Shown: in pieces, positions 35,501 through 45,310 of the stretch | Layout: every line of letters starts with the position of its first letter | How positions within the stretch are numbered: the stretch's first letter is position 1 | Assembly: GCF_017515565.1 (NCBI RefSeq) | Contig: NZ_JAFWFN010000014.1 | Location: 1-64,000 of the forward strand | Direction: 5' to 3' | DNA: 64,000 nt | DNA from: Halomonas sp. | GTDB lineage: Bacteria > Pseudomonadota > Gammaproteobacteria > Pseudomonadales > Halomonadaceae | Position numbers and translations under genes: made by a program | Notes under the pieces: generated by a model | What the model saw: only the letters and a program-made list of their open reading frames with translations | What the model was told of the DNA's origin: nothing | Databases searched by the model: none

Positions 35501-36520
35501 TTATCCTTTAAAAACGCTGGTAAAGTGCGAAAGCTCTTTTAACTTTTCAAGCGGCAGCTTGGAGGCTTGAGCATCCTGAGCCACCATCACACCCTCTTTT
35601 AAGCTATCGGCAACGCCCGCACAGTAAAGCGCCGCACCCGCATTAAGGGCAACCATATCCGCCGCCGCGCCTTCGCCGCTTAACGCCGCTTTTACTAGCC
35701 GCAGGCTGTCTTCGGCGCTAGCCGCTTTCAGCGTTGCTAAGCTTTGGCGTTCAATACCCAGCGCTTCCGGGGTAATGGTGTACTGGGTAATTTCGCCCTC
35801 TTTGAGTTCCGCCACCTGCGTAGGTGCCGCCAGGGAAATTTCATCTAGGCCATCTTCTGAATGCACCACCATTACATGGCGGCTGCCTAGCTTTTTGAGC
35901 ACTTCAGCCATGAGTGGCACGAGCTCGGGGGCATAGACCCCCAGCACTTGGTTTGGTGCGCTGGCAGGGTTAGTCAGCGGGCCAAGAATGTTAAACAGCG
36001 TGCGCACACCCATTTCACGGCGCGGGCCAATAGCGTAACGCATTGCTGGGTGGTGGTTGGGAGCAAACATAAAGCCAACCCCTACCTGCTCGATACAGCG
36101 AGTTACCTCTTCCGGCTTAAGATCCAGATAAATACCGGCTATATCAAATAAATCTGCACTGCCTGACGAGGAAGAGACGCTGCGGTTACCGTGCTTAGCC
36201 ACATGAGCGCCACCCGCAGCAGCCACAAAGCTGGCGGCTGTCGAGACGTTAAACAGATTAGCGCCATCACCCCCGGTACCAACAATATCTACCACGTTGT
36301 CGGTATTAAGCGTCACCCGCTTCATCAGTTCCCGCATTACCTGAGCGGCAGCGCTAATTTCCACGGCGCTTTCGCCTTTCATGGCCAGTCCCACCAGCAG
36401 GCCACCAATTTGCGCATCAGAGGCTTCGCCGGTCATGATCTGGCGCATCAGCGCGTGCATCGCATCGAAAGAGAGGTCTTCGCGGCGCATTACCGCGTTA
36501 ATTGCATCTCGCATTTGCAT
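35501..36520 (-). CDS. trpD: Anthranilate phosphoribosyltransferase
   Basis: Joins anthranilate to PRPP. 339 residues. Glycine-rich PRPP site [31 protein letters not shown] and the [10 protein letters not shown] segment are diagnostic, and [18 protein letters not shown] follows. Start ATG 36520 or the ATG two codons later. It is not fused to TrpG, unlike the enterobacterial gene. 36 bp after trpG. Confidence 0.97.
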   Translation of the reverse strand: MQMRDAINAVMRREDLSFDAMHALMRQIMTGEASDAQIGGLLVGLAMKGESAVEISAAAQVMRELMKRVTLNTDNVVDIVGTGGDGANLFNVSTAASFVAAAGGAHVAKHGNRSVSSSSGSADLFDIAGIYLDLKPEEVTRCIEQVGVGFMFAPNHHPAMRYAIGPRREMGVRTLFNILGPLTNPASAPNQVLGVYAPELVPLMAEVLKKLGSRHVMVVHSEDGLDEISLAAPTQVAELKEGEITQYTITPEALGIERQSLATLKAASAEDSLRLVKAALSGEGAAADMVALNAGAALYCAGVADSLKEGVMVAQDAQASKLPLEKLKELSHFTSVFKG

Positions 36521-36556
36521 GAACAGGAAAGCCCCTAAAGCGTATGAATTTGGCGA

Positions 36557-37177
36557 TCAGCCGCGTTGTAAAAAATTGGCCAATAACGCATGACCTTGGC
36601 GCGTGAGTATCGACTCAGGATGAAACTGTACCCCTTCAATATCCAAGTTACGATGGCGAAAACCCATTATCAGCCTAGGCGTTACGTCATCGCTTGCCGT
36701 TAAGGCGGTAACGTCTAAACAGTCGGGTAAGCTTGCTTCATCCACAACGAGTGAATGGTAGCGAGTTACCTCAAGCGGGTTTTCAAGGCCGTTAAATACT
36801 CCTTGCCCGCAGTGAACCACGGCAGACGTCTTGCCATGCATAACCTCTGGCGCACGCACTACCTTACCACCGTATACCTGACCAATCGCCTGGTGCCCAA
36901 GGCAGACACCCAAAATAGGCAGTTTACCGGCAAAATGGGCAATAGCCGCCAATGAAATACCCGCTTCGTTAGGCGTACAGGGCCCCGGCGAAATCACCAA
37001 ATGGGTAGGCGCTATGGCCTCGATTTGTTCAAGGGTAAGCTCATCGTTGCGGTAGGTCATTACCTCCGCACCAAGCTCACTCAGGTACTGAACGATATTG
37101 AAGGTAAAACTATCGTAATTATCGATCATCAATACTTTAGGCTTGCTAAACAACTGATTAACGTCAACATTAGCCAT
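36557..37177 (-). CDS. trpG: Anthranilate/aminodeoxychorismate synthase glutamine amidotransferase
   Basis: Supplies ammonia to anthranilate synthase and often also to PabB. 206 residues from ATG 37177; the first 16 (before [11 protein letters not shown]) are an extension compared with most TrpG/PabA, and a later ATG at 37129 is possible. The oxyanion region is [14 protein letters not shown], the nucleophile elbow [11 protein letters not shown], and the His-Glu pair is in [10 protein letters not shown]. trpE is not in this neighbourhood, so the large subunit must be elsewhere. First gene of trpGDC. Confidence 0.95.
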   Translation of the reverse strand: MANVDVNQLFSKPKVLMIDNYDSFTFNIVQYLSELGAEVMTYRNDELTLEQIEAIAPTHLVISPGPCTPNEAGISLAAIAHFAGKLPILGVCLGHQAIGQVYGGKVVRAPEVMHGKTSAVVHCGQGVFNGLENPLEVTRYHSLVVDEASLPDCLDVTALTASDDVTPRLIMGFRHRNLDIEGVQFHPESILTRQGHALLANFLQRG

Positions 37178-37383
37178 CTATCTACTCGCAGTTACCCAGG
37201 CTAGTACCCAGGCTCATCCTTTAACATCGATCATAGATTGTACCGCCCTACCCATGCATCCGCCACGCGCTATCGCTAGGCCAGAAGCCCAGGCCTGTAG
37301 TTATAAAACAAACAGATGGCAACCTTAAGCTGGCGGGAGGCTAACCGGTTATTAGGTAGTAACGGCTATAGCTAGAGTGGTGA

Positions 37384-37420
37384 AAAGCACCGCACAACGG
37401 CGTGCCGTGCGATGCTTTGA
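37384..37420 (-). terminator. Possible terminator after rsd
   Basis: On the minus strand, AAAGCATCGCAC and GTGCGGTGCTTT pair with one mismatch around an inner ACGGC/GCCGT type stem, ending GCTTTT. Moderate quality. Confidence 0.45.
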
Positions 37421-37435
37421 TTTGCTTCGATAAGC

Positions 37436-37924
37436 TTAGGCGGGAGATTTCGCGTGCTTAGGGCTATGGGCTGCGTGCAGGCGGGCAATTAACTGGTCTT
37501 CCAGCGCAAAGCGCTCAGTAAGGCCTTTTGCCAGTCGGTCAATCCATGCAGGTAAGCGCACCAGGTTTTGTTGGCAACGCACCGGCGAAGCAAAGTCTTC
37601 GTCAAACTCCAGCACCATCGCGGTAGACATTTCTAGCCGCTCTAGCAGCTGCGAGGCGATTAGCAAAGCGCTTTCGTCGTTGAACGCTTTGGCCTCTTCC
37701 GCTAGCTGGGGATAGATTTCGAAATGGCCGGCGCTGATATAGTCCATTAACAGCTCACTAAAGACATCAACACGCGCTTTGCTAACCGCTTCTAATTCGG
37801 AATCGCAGGCTTCTTTCAGTTCGATAAAGCTAACCAAAAGCGCGCGACGTTGATCTAGCCAACGGTCAATCAAACTGTGCACGCCCCCCCAGCGCTCCAG
37901 GGCATTTTTGCAATCTTCGAGCAT
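37436..37924 (-). CDS. rsd: Anti-sigma-70 factor Rsd/AlgQ
   Basis: Binds the housekeeping sigma factor and reduces its use in stationary phase; AlgQ in pseudomonads also affects alginate and siderophore genes. I use ATG 37924 (MLEDCKNALERWGGVHSLIDRWL), with AAGGAG eight bases upstream, giving 162 residues (E. coli 158). The frame is open to 38014 but that segment lacks family similarity. The conserved WLDQRRALLVSF segment and PCxxC-like absence are as expected for Rsd rather than a metalloprotein. Separated from dsbB by a hairpin. Confidence 0.9.
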   Translation of the reverse strand: MLEDCKNALERWGGVHSLIDRWLDQRRALLVSFIELKEACDSELEAVSKARVDVFSELLMDYISAGHFEIYPQLAEEAKAFNDESALLIASQLLERLEMSTAMVLEFDEDFASPVRCQQNLVRLPAWIDRLAKGLTERFALEDQLIARLHAAHSPKHAKSPA

Positions 37925-38020
37925 GGGGTTTTCTCCTTGCAGATAACCACCTTTGATAAGGCTAGACTCGCCTTTCCATCTAACCCTGTCAATCCCGGCG
38001 GGTACGGTTTCCATGATACT

Positions 38021-38043
38021 AAAGGCCAGCCTATAGGCTGGCC
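38021..38043 (-). terminator. Terminator after dsbB
   Basis: Minus-strand stem GGCCAGCC with GGCTGGCC, TATA loop, followed by TTTAG. Marks the end of the gshA-dsbB unit, so rsd likely has its own promoter. Confidence 0.65.
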
Positions 38044-38059
38044 CTGTGTGAATGCTTAC

Positions 38060-38560
38060 CTAGCGCTTGATGGCCAACCACAAAATACGCAGCGGCGCGA
38101 TAGCCAGTATTAAAAAGCCCACCAAGGTCCACGCGGGTAGCGAAAGGCCTAACAGCATAAAGTCAATTTCGGCGCACTCCCCAGAACCAGTGAGCACCAT
38201 GGCGACTACTTCCTGCATAGGCAGGATATCCATCATGTAATCCAGGCCAGGGCCGCATGAGGGTACTTGGTCAGCGGGCAGGCTCTGCAACCAAACGTGA
38301 CGCCCGGCAATAAAAGCGCCGACACCTACAGCGATTAACCCCAGCACGCCATAAACGCTCTTACCTATACGACCACGGGGGTTGTGCATAGCGGCGACGG
38401 CCAGCACTAGCCCGGCGGCTATCACCGCCACACGCTGAAAAATGCACAATGGGCAGGGGGCAAGCCCGGCAATATGCTCAAGGGCCAGGGCGACCGCCAT
38501 CATCACAACGCAGAATGCAACACCGGCTAGCGCAGCGGGGCGAATAGCAGCGGCGCTCAT
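38060..38560 (-). CDS. dsbB: Disulfide bond formation protein B
   Basis: Inner-membrane quinone reductase that reoxidises periplasmic DsbA. 166 residues with four hydrophobic helices. The first redox pair is CPLC (36 and 39), the second pair is Cys 102 and Cys 129 in the second periplasmic loop. The ubiquinone-site arginine follows the first pair in FQRVAV. Start overlaps the gshA stop by 4 bp (ATGA), so the two are translationally coupled, an interesting link of periplasmic oxidation with cytosolic glutathione synthesis. Confidence 0.95.
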   Translation of the reverse strand: MSAAAIRPAALAGVAFCVVMMAVALALEHIAGLAPCPLCIFQRVAVIAAGLVLAVAAMHNPRGRIGKSVYGVLGLIAVGVGAFIAGRHVWLQSLPADQVPSCGPGLDYMMDILPMQEVVAMVLTGSGECAEIDFMLLGLSLPAWTLVGFLILAIAPLRILWLAIKR

Positions 38561-40197
38561 TGGCTATCCTCTGGTGAGATAGCCGAAAGCGCACGGGACT
38601 CACGCGCTTTGGCAAAGTAGCTGCTTAGAAACTCGCTAAAACTTTCTTGATCAGCGGCTTCAATATCCCGCTGCTGCTGGTGGGAGGTGTCAATGAGCTG
38701 TGCTAACAGCGCCTCACGGGAGCGCAGCATCGGCGTGGCTTTAAGCTTATCCGCTTGCTCTTTAGCTAGGCTTAATAACGTATCGCTCAGTGAGCCATTA
38801 CCCTCTTGTAGACGAGCCAGCACCTGCGCTGACGGCGTCAGTGATGGATCCTTCAGTCGTGGCGCTAACGCCTCTAGCGCGGCGGCATGGGGGGTGCCCT
38901 CTTCCACTGCATCCAGCAGGCGGGCGACTTCGACTAATTCTGCAAATATCTGTTCGCCCCACGCTCGCACGGTGGTGGTTTCACAGTTATGTATTAGCGT
39001 TAGCGCCGGGTCGCGGCCGCGCTCTACCACCAAACGGCGGTTGTCATCCAGGCGGTCGCACTCCTCATCGGAGATCCAGGGGCTATCGCTCAGCAGGCAC
39101 CACATCAAAAAAGTGTCGACAAAACGCATCTGCGTTTCGGTAACGCCCAGGGGATCGAAGGGGTTTAAATCCAGGCAGCGCACTTCTATGTACTCAACCC
39201 CACGCGCTTCAAGCGCTTGACTGGGCGTTTCATTGTGCTTGGCTACCCGTTTGGGACGAATATCGCTGTAATACTCGTTCTCAATTTGCAGAATATTGGC
39301 GTTTAGCTGATGCCACTCTTCGCCGGTTTTTACGCCTAGCTTTTCATAGTCAGGCCACGGAGAAGAGATCGCATGACGCAGCGTGTTAACGTAGTTAGAC
39401 AGTGAGTTAAAGCAAATTTTTAGCTGCGATTGTACTTTATTCTGGTAGCCCAAATCCGACATCCGCAGGGTCGTCGCATACGGCGCAAAGTAGGTATCGT
39501 CGCTGAGTGACTGTAGCTTTTCAGGCACTTTACCTTCAGGTAAAAAGCTCTTATCAATGGCCGGTGAGGCACCAAACAGATAGAGCAGCAGCCAGCTATG
39601 GCGCCGAAAATGCCGAATCATGCCGAAATAACGGGTGGAGCGATAATCGTTAAAGGGAATGTTAGTGGCTTTTTCCATCTCTCGCAGAGCGTGCCACATA
39701 TCTTCTGGCAGCGAGACATTGTAATGAACGCCTGCAATTGCCTGCATGATACGCCCGTAGCGCACATCCAACCCTTTACGGTAAACATGCTTCATGGTGC
39801 CAACATTCGAGCTGCCGTAGTCGGCTATCGGCACACTTCCATTGCCCGACAGCCGCGAAGGCATGCTGCCTGGCCATATCCACTCATTGTCTAGGTGATG
39901 ATAGGTAAAGGTGTGCAGGTCGGATAAGAATGCCAACGCTTCACGTGGCTCTGAGTAAACCGGCGTAATGTACTCAAGCAGTGCTTCTGAGTAGTCGGTA
40001 GTGATATGCGGATGAGTTAATTTAGAGCCTAACGCCTGGGGATGCGGCGTTTGGGCAATATGACCATTGGCATCAACCCGCAGCCCTTCTTTTTCCAGCC
40101 CGCGACGCAGGCGACCTAACCGCCCTAGCCGAGCGCTAGGCAGCAAACGCTCAACCTGGGCAGTTAGCGAAGATGGCACAGTGAGAGGTTCAGGCAA
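38557..40197 (-). CDS. gshA: Glutamate--cysteine ligase
   Basis: First, rate-limiting step of glutathione synthesis. Proteobacterial GshA class (EYIEVRCLDLNPFDPLGV, PSRLSGNGSVPIADYGSSNVG, YNVSLPEDMW). The annotated frame opens with GTG 40206, but AAGGAG (40211-40206) overlaps it; TTG 40197, eight bases after that site, is the better start and gives 546 residues. Longer than E. coli (518) at the C-terminus. Followed directly by dsbB. Confidence 0.95.
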   Translation of the reverse strand: MPEPLTVPSSLTAQVERLLPSARLGRLGRLRRGLEKEGLRVDANGHIAQTPHPQALGSKLTHPHITTDYSEALLEYITPVYSEPREALAFLSDLHTFTYHHLDNEWIWPGSMPSRLSGNGSVPIADYGSSNVGTMKHVYRKGLDVRYGRIMQAIAGVHYNVSLPEDMWHALREMEKATNIPFNDYRSTRYFGMIRHFRRHSWLLLYLFGASPAIDKSFLPEGKVPEKLQSLSDDTYFAPYATTLRMSDLGYQNKVQSQLKICFNSLSNYVNTLRHAISSPWPDYEKLGVKTGEEWHQLNANILQIENEYYSDIRPKRVAKHNETPSQALEARGVEYIEVRCLDLNPFDPLGVTETQMRFVDTFLMWCLLSDSPWISDEECDRLDDNRRLVVERGRDPALTLIHNCETTTVRAWGEQIFAELVEVARLLDAVEEGTPHAAALEALAPRLKDPSLTPSAQVLARLQEGNGSLSDTLLSLAKEQADKLKATPMLRSREALLAQLIDTSHQQQRDIEAADQESFSEFLSSYFAKARESRALSAISPEDSQ

Positions 40198-40338
40198 GGT
40201 GAACACTCCTTGTCAGTAAGGCCCGCCATAAGCAGGCCTTGGTGAAATCAGCTGGCATTGCCATGGTCGTTTTCCTGCTTTTCAGCGAAAACAGAAAGCA
40301 GGATATGGCGGCAACCCTGTTTTTTTCAAGACACGCGA

Positions 40339-42705
40339 CTATTTGCCCTGCTTAGCTTTAAGCAGCGCTGCGCCTAATGCTCCCATGGCAGCGGGTGCCT
40401 CATTTGGCTTGGGCTTACTGCCCTGTTGCTGGCCACCCTGTCGACTACTGCGCGGTGGTTTGCGTGGTTCGTGGTTAGCCGTGCCACTGGCCGCGGCTGG
40501 GGCTTGCTGTTCTGGCTCGTCGTCCAAGCGCATGGAAAGCCCTACCCGCTTGCGGGAAATATCCACGCTCATTACTTTGACGCTGACAATATCGCCCGCC
40601 TTAACCACACTGCGCGGATCGTCGATAAAGCGGTCAGAGAGCGCTGAAATATGCACCAGTCCGTCTTGGTGAATGCCCACATCTACAAAGGCGCCGAAGT
40701 GCGTCACGTTGGTCACAGTGCCTTCTAACACCATTCCCAATTTTAAATCTTTCAGGGTTTCAACGCCTTCGCGGAACTCAGCGGCTTTAAACTCAGGCCG
40801 CGGGTCGCGTCCCGGCTTATCCAGCTCTTTTAGAATATCGCTCACCGTGGGCACGCCAAAACGCTCATCGGCAAAATCAGCGGGCTTAAGCGCTTTTAAG
40901 GTAGCGCTGTCACCAATCAAGCCTTTTACATCCCGGCGATTCTGCTTGGCAATGCGCTCCACCAGGGTATAAGCCTCTGGGTGAACAGCGCTGGCATCCA
41001 ATGGGTTTTCGGCATTGCTGATGCGCAAGAAGCCAGCACACTGCTCAAAGGTTTTTGGCCCCAACCGGCTAACCTCTAACAGCTCTTTACGGCTTTTGAA
41101 CGCACCTTGGACATTGCGCTGGGCCACGATATTTTCGGCAATCGCCGCACTCAGGCCTGCCACGCGAGAAAGCAGTGCGCTAGACGCAGTGTTGAGATCC
41201 ACACCAACCGCGTTAACGCAGTCTTCTATGACAACTTCCAGGCTGCGTGACAGCTGCACTTGAGAAACGTCATGTTGATACTGGCCTACACCAATGGATT
41301 TAGGCTCAATTTTAACCAGCTCTGCGAGTGGATCTTGCAAACGGCGGGCTATAGAGACAGCCCCCCGAACGGTCACATCGAGATCAGGCAGCTCACGGGA
41401 GGCATATTCCGACGCAGAGTAAACCGAAGCGCCCGCTTCAGACACCATCACTTTGCTCAAACGATATTCCGGCGCTAACGCTTTTAGTAGCTCGCCCGCC
41501 AGCTTGTCGGTTTCGCGGCTTGCGGTGCCGTTACCCACGGCAATCAGCTGAACACCGTACTGTTTCACCAGCTTAGCCAAGACACCTAGCGACTCATCCC
41601 AGCGGCTTTGCGGCGCATGGGGATAAATAGTGGCTTGATCAACGAACTGCCCCGTCGCATCAACCACCGCTACCTTACAGCCAGTCCTTAACCCTGGATC
41701 AATGGCAAGTGTGACTTTTTGGCCTGCTGGTGCAGCCAGAAGCAGGTCTTTAAGATTAGCGGCGAATACCTCAATGGCGGTGAGTTCCGCCTGTTCCCGC
41801 AAGCGCCCTAACAGCTCGGTTTCAAGCGCAGTATAGAGCTTCACTCGCCAGGTCCAGCGCACTACTTCCGCTAACCACTTATCCGCCGGGCGGCTTTGAT
41901 CACTAATGCCAAACTGCTTGGCGATGGCGACCTGGGCAGGGTGTATCGGGGCTTCCTCTTCGCCTGGAAGACGTATCGACAGGCTTAGCACCCCTTCATT
42001 ACGCGCTCTGAACATCGCCAAGGCGCGGTGAGATGGCGCTTTGGCGAGTTTTTCATCGTGCTCGAAATAGTCGGAGAACTTGGCGCCCTCCTGCTGCTTG
42101 CCATCTAAAACCCGGGCGCTTAGCTCGCCCTCTTGCCAGAGGCGTTCGCGTAGTTGGCCAATCAGCTCGGGGTCTTCTGCAAAGCGCTCCATCAAAATCT
42201 GCTTGGCACCATCAAGCGCAGCCTTAGCATCCTCAATGGCAGGAATATCGCCCTCTGCGGGACGCAGATAGTGGGCTGCTTCGCTTTCTGGGTTGAGGGA
42301 TGGATTAGCAAGCAGCGCATCCGCCAACGGCTCAAGGCCTGCTTCGCGAGCAATTTGCGCTTTGGTGCGGCGCTTTTTCTTAAACGGTAGGTATAGATCT
42401 TCTAGGCGCTGTTTGGTCTCAGCAGCGTCAATGCTGGCTTTCAGCGTGGTATCAAGCTTGCCCTGCTCATCGATGGCAGAGAGTATCGCCGTGCGGCGCT
42501 CTTCAAGCTCGCGCAGATAGCGCAGACGCTCATCGAGTTGGCGAAGCTGGATATCGTCTAATGCGCCGGTGACTTCTTTACGGTAGCGGGCAATGAAAGG
42601 CACGGTAGCGCCGCCATCTAAAAGCGCGACCGTCGCGGATACTTGCTCAAGACGTACGCTTAGCTCAGTCGCTAGGCGGGAAATAATACGCTGATTGACA
42701 TCCAT
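40339..42705 (-). CDS. tex: Transcription accessory protein Tex
   Basis: RNA-binding protein linked to transcription and toxin expression. 788 residues from ATG 42705 (TTG 42714 possible). The order is an N-terminal helical domain (PFIARYRKEVTGALDD, the Tex hallmark), a YqgF/RNase H-like domain (about 325-450, AIDPGLRTGCKVAVVD), HhH motifs (about 500-570, GVDLNTASSALLSRVAGL) and a C-terminal S1 domain (about 650-720, GMVLEGTVTNVTHFGAFVDVG). A Gln/Pro/Lys-rich tail of about 50 residues follows. Single gene. Confidence 0.96.
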   Translation of the reverse strand: MDVNQRIISRLATELSVRLEQVSATVALLDGGATVPFIARYRKEVTGALDDIQLRQLDERLRYLRELEERRTAILSAIDEQGKLDTTLKASIDAAETKQRLEDLYLPFKKKRRTKAQIAREAGLEPLADALLANPSLNPESEAAHYLRPAEGDIPAIEDAKAALDGAKQILMERFAEDPELIGQLRERLWQEGELSARVLDGKQQEGAKFSDYFEHDEKLAKAPSHRALAMFRARNEGVLSLSIRLPGEEEAPIHPAQVAIAKQFGISDQSRPADKWLAEVVRWTWRVKLYTALETELLGRLREQAELTAIEVFAANLKDLLLAAPAGQKVTLAIDPGLRTGCKVAVVDATGQFVDQATIYPHAPQSRWDESLGVLAKLVKQYGVQLIAVGNGTASRETDKLAGELLKALAPEYRLSKVMVSEAGASVYSASEYASRELPDLDVTVRGAVSIARRLQDPLAELVKIEPKSIGVGQYQHDVSQVQLSRSLEVVIEDCVNAVGVDLNTASSALLSRVAGLSAAIAENIVAQRNVQGAFKSRKELLEVSRLGPKTFEQCAGFLRISNAENPLDASAVHPEAYTLVERIAKQNRRDVKGLIGDSATLKALKPADFADERFGVPTVSDILKELDKPGRDPRPEFKAAEFREGVETLKDLKLGMVLEGTVTNVTHFGAFVDVGIHQDGLVHISALSDRFIDDPRSVVKAGDIVSVKVMSVDISRKRVGLSMRLDDEPEQQAPAAASGTANHEPRKPPRSSRQGGQQQGSKPKPNEAPAAMGALGAALLKAKQGK

Positions 42706-42818
42706 AAATTGCAACTAACTCATGCAGCATTTTTAAGTGCCAACAAGGTATCACAAACGCACCGCGGCTGGCATGGATTGGCCACGAGTGACGCCACTTT
42801 AAGGCAAGCATCAAGCCT

Positions 42819-43316
42819 TTAAGTGGGCACAAACCGAAGGGCTACGCCGTTGTTACACCAGCGTAAGCCTGTAGGCTCTGGTCCGTCATTAAACACGTGT
42901 CCCTGATGGCCTTCGCAGCGGGCGCAGTGATATTCGGTTCTGGGCCATATCATCTTGAAATCTAGTTTAGAGAGAAGATGACCTTCTATATGGGTGTAAA
43001 AACTCGGCCAACCCGTGCCTGAATCGTATTTCATGGCGCTGGTAAAAAGCGGCAAATCACACCCAGCGCAGCGGTACTCCCCATCTCTCACTTCGCTATC
43101 CAATGGGCTAGAGAAAGAGGGCTCAGTGCCCTCTTTACGAAGCACATAAAAGGCATCGTCGGAAAGACGCTCACGCCAGGCCTCTTCGCTCAGCGTCAGC
43201 TTTTCAATACTAGGGGCTGCCTCAAGATTCAAACGTGGAAAACCATACGATACACCAGGAAGTGCACCCGCTAATCCGGTTAGGCCAGCTAAACCTAAAA
43301 ATTGACGCCGTTTCAT
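42819..43316 (-). CDS. msrB: Peptide-methionine (R)-S-oxide reductase, exported type
   Basis: Repairs the R form of methionine sulfoxide. 165 residues from ATG 43316 (GGGAG eight bases upstream). The N-terminus is MKRRQFLGLAGLTGLAGALPG, a twin-arginine (Tat) signal, so the enzyme is probably periplasmic. The MsrB domain has two zinc CxxC pairs (CAGC and CARC), the GTGWPSF signature and the catalytic cysteine in LRWCNNGVALRF. Between pckA and tex on the same strand, after the pckA terminator. Confidence 0.93.
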   Translation of the reverse strand: MKRRQFLGLAGLTGLAGALPGVSYGFPRLNLEAAPSIEKLTLSEEAWRERLSDDAFYVLRKEGTEPSFSSPLDSEVRDGEYRCAGCDLPLFTSAMKYDSGTGWPSFYTHIEGHLLSKLDFKMIWPRTEYHCARCEGHQGHVFNDGPEPTGLRWCNNGVALRFVPT

Positions 43317-43355
43317 AAGCGCAACTCCCATCGAAGACGTAAAGGAATAAACCAC

Positions 43356-43390
43356 AAAAAAAGGGGCAGTGCCTCAGCACTGCCCCTTTT
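43356..43390 (-). terminator. Rho-independent terminator after pckA
   Basis: 14-bp stem AAAAGGGGCAGTGC with GCACTGCCCCTTTT, 4-nt loop, followed on the minus strand by seven T residues. Confidence 0.92.
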
Positions 43391-43441
43391 ACGACCGTTT
43401 AGTTATCCAAACGTTCGACAAGCCAGATATTTATGCAAACC

Positions 43442-44998
43442 TTAGGTCAGCTGCGGACCGGCTTTCAGAATCGCGTCGTTAACGCCTTCAAACTTTTTGA
43501 AGTTATCGACGAACTTGGTCGCCAAATCGCGCAGGTGACGATCATACGCATCACGATCGGACCAGGTTTCACGGGGGTCGAGCAGGCTAGAATCTACGCC
43601 CGGCACGGCAACCGGAACCTGCAGGTTCAAACCATCAATGTGCTTGGTTTCCACATCGCGCAGGATACCCGACTGAATCGCGCTGATAATCGCGCGGGTT
43701 GTCGGAATCGAGAAGCGCGAGCCGCCCTCTCCGTAAGCACCGCCAGTCCAGCCGGTGTTGACCAGATAGACCTGAGCATCTTTCTTTTCAACGCGCTTAA
43801 TCAGAAGATCAGCGTATTCACGCGCAGGACGCGGGAAGAAAGGCGCGCCGAAACAGGTAGAGAAAGTGGCAGCTAGGCCCTCAGAAGAGCCCATTTCTGT
43901 AGAACCCACCTTCGCGGTGTAGCCCGAAAGGAAGTGGTACGCTGCCGCTTCTTTGGAAAGAATCGACACCGGCGGCAGCACGCCCGACATATCGCACGTC
44001 AGGAAGACAATTGCGTTAGGCTCGCCGGCCAGATTTTCCGGTACGCGTTTTTCAACGTGCTCCAGCGGGTAAGCGGCACGGGAGTTCTGGGTCAGGCTGT
44101 CGTCAGCGTAAGCCGGCTCACGGCGGTCGTTGAGTACAACGTTTTCCAGTACGGTGCCGAACTTAATGGCGTTCCAAATAACCGGCTCGTTCTTCTCGGA
44201 AAGGTCGATACACTTAGCGTAGCAACCGCCTTCCATGTTGAAGACGATACCATCGCCCCAAGCGTGCTCGTCGTCACCAATCAGGTAGCGAGCCTGGTCG
44301 GCAGACAGCGTAGTTTTACCCGTACCAGAAAGGCCGAAGAACAAGCAGGTTTCGCCATCTTCCCCAACGTTGGCAGAGCAGTGCATCGGCAGCACGTCTG
44401 CAGCAGGCAGCAGGAAGTTCTGCACCGAGAACATCGCTTTTTTCATTTCTCCGGCGTAACGCATACCGGCAATTAGCACTTTGCGCTCGGCAAAGTTGAT
44501 GATTACACAGCCGTCTGAGTTAGTACCATCACGGCTGGGGTCACACTCAAAGCCCGCGGCGTTAAGAATTGTCCACTCATCTTTGGCCGCTTGGTTGTAT
44601 GCCTGAGGACGCACGAACATGGTGCGACCAAACAGGTTTTGCCAAGCGGTCTCAGTGGAAACCCGCACTGGCAGGTAGTGAGTAGCGTCACTACCAACGT
44701 GTAGCTCAGCAACGAAATGCTCACGGCTACCCAGGTAGTCTTCTACGCGCGCCCAGAGCGCTGAGAATTTTTCAGCGTCGAACGGACGGTTAACGCTACC
44801 CCAGTCAATGCTGTCGCGGGTAGAAGGTTCATCGACGATAAAGCGGTCTTTCGGTGAACGCCCTGTACGCAGGCCGGTGTTAACCACCAGGGCACCGTTA
44901 GCCGACAGGCGGCCTTCACCACGGGCCACGGCGCGCTCGATCAGTTCGGCGCTGCTGAGATTGACGTGGGCTTGGGGAGCGGCTTGAGTCGTGGTCAT
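43442..44998 (-). CDS. pckA: Phosphoenolpyruvate carboxykinase (ATP)
   Basis: Converts oxaloacetate to phosphoenolpyruvate, the entry to gluconeogenesis. 518 residues. The P-loop [13 protein letters not shown] is near 233-245, the kinase-1a/metal region [21 protein letters not shown] follows, and LINTGWTGG-type [11 protein letters not shown] is near 430. ATP-dependent class. Placed after hslO as in E. coli, but separated from it by about 310 bp with a terminator. Confidence 0.97.
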   Translation of the reverse strand: MTTTQAAPQAHVNLSSAELIERAVARGEGRLSANGALVVNTGLRTGRSPKDRFIVDEPSTRDSIDWGSVNRPFDAEKFSALWARVEDYLGSREHFVAELHVGSDATHYLPVRVSTETAWQNLFGRTMFVRPQAYNQAAKDEWTILNAAGFECDPSRDGTNSDGCVIINFAERKVLIAGMRYAGEMKKAMFSVQNFLLPAADVLPMHCSANVGEDGETCLFFGLSGTGKTTLSADQARYLIGDDEHAWGDGIVFNMEGGCYAKCIDLSEKNEPVIWNAIKFGTVLENVVLNDRREPAYADDSLTQNSRAAYPLEHVEKRVPENLAGEPNAIVFLTCDMSGVLPPVSILSKEAAAYHFLSGYTAKVGSTEMGSSEGLAATFSTCFGAPFFPRPAREYADLLIKRVEKKDAQVYLVNTGWTGGAYGEGGSRFSIPTTRAIISAIQSGILRDVETKHIDGLNLQVPVAVPGVDSSLLDPRETWSDRDAYDRHLRDLATKFVDNFKKFEGVNDAILKAGPQLT

Positions 44999-45310
44999 GT
45001 CGATTCCTGGGCCTTAAGGCCGTTTCTCTCGTTTACCGGGCGTCACCGACGCCTTAAATGGTCAGCCCAGCCACGATAAAGAGGGCTGGACGCGCTTAAG
45101 TCCGGCGCATTATGGCAAAAAGAAAGCCCCCGGGAAACGGGGGTTTTGAGCAAATGCCTTGTAGTTAAACTACTACATTTGCGTACTATTTTGTGCTGCG
45201 CCGCACCATTTATTCAAACAACCGTTTAGCAGGCTTGCTATATCCATTGCTATGCCTAGCATGGCAGTTAAACAGCTTTTGCGCACCTATCTCCCGGGGC
45301 GACTACATAA
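44999..45310. other. Gene-free region between hslO and pckA
   Basis: 312 bp. It holds the hslO terminator (45114-45147) and should hold the pckA promoter, which I could not fix. The plus-strand frame that opens at 45193 mostly covers hslO and is not a gene. Confidence 0.6.
45114..45147 (-). terminator. Terminator after hslO
   Basis: On the minus strand CCCCCG and CGGGGG pair around a 5-nt loop, followed by CTTTCTTTTT. Confidence 0.75.

Noticed and set aside
38687-39220. A 177-codon plus-strand frame opposite gshA
   Set aside because: Serine/arginine-rich antisense shadow of gshA.
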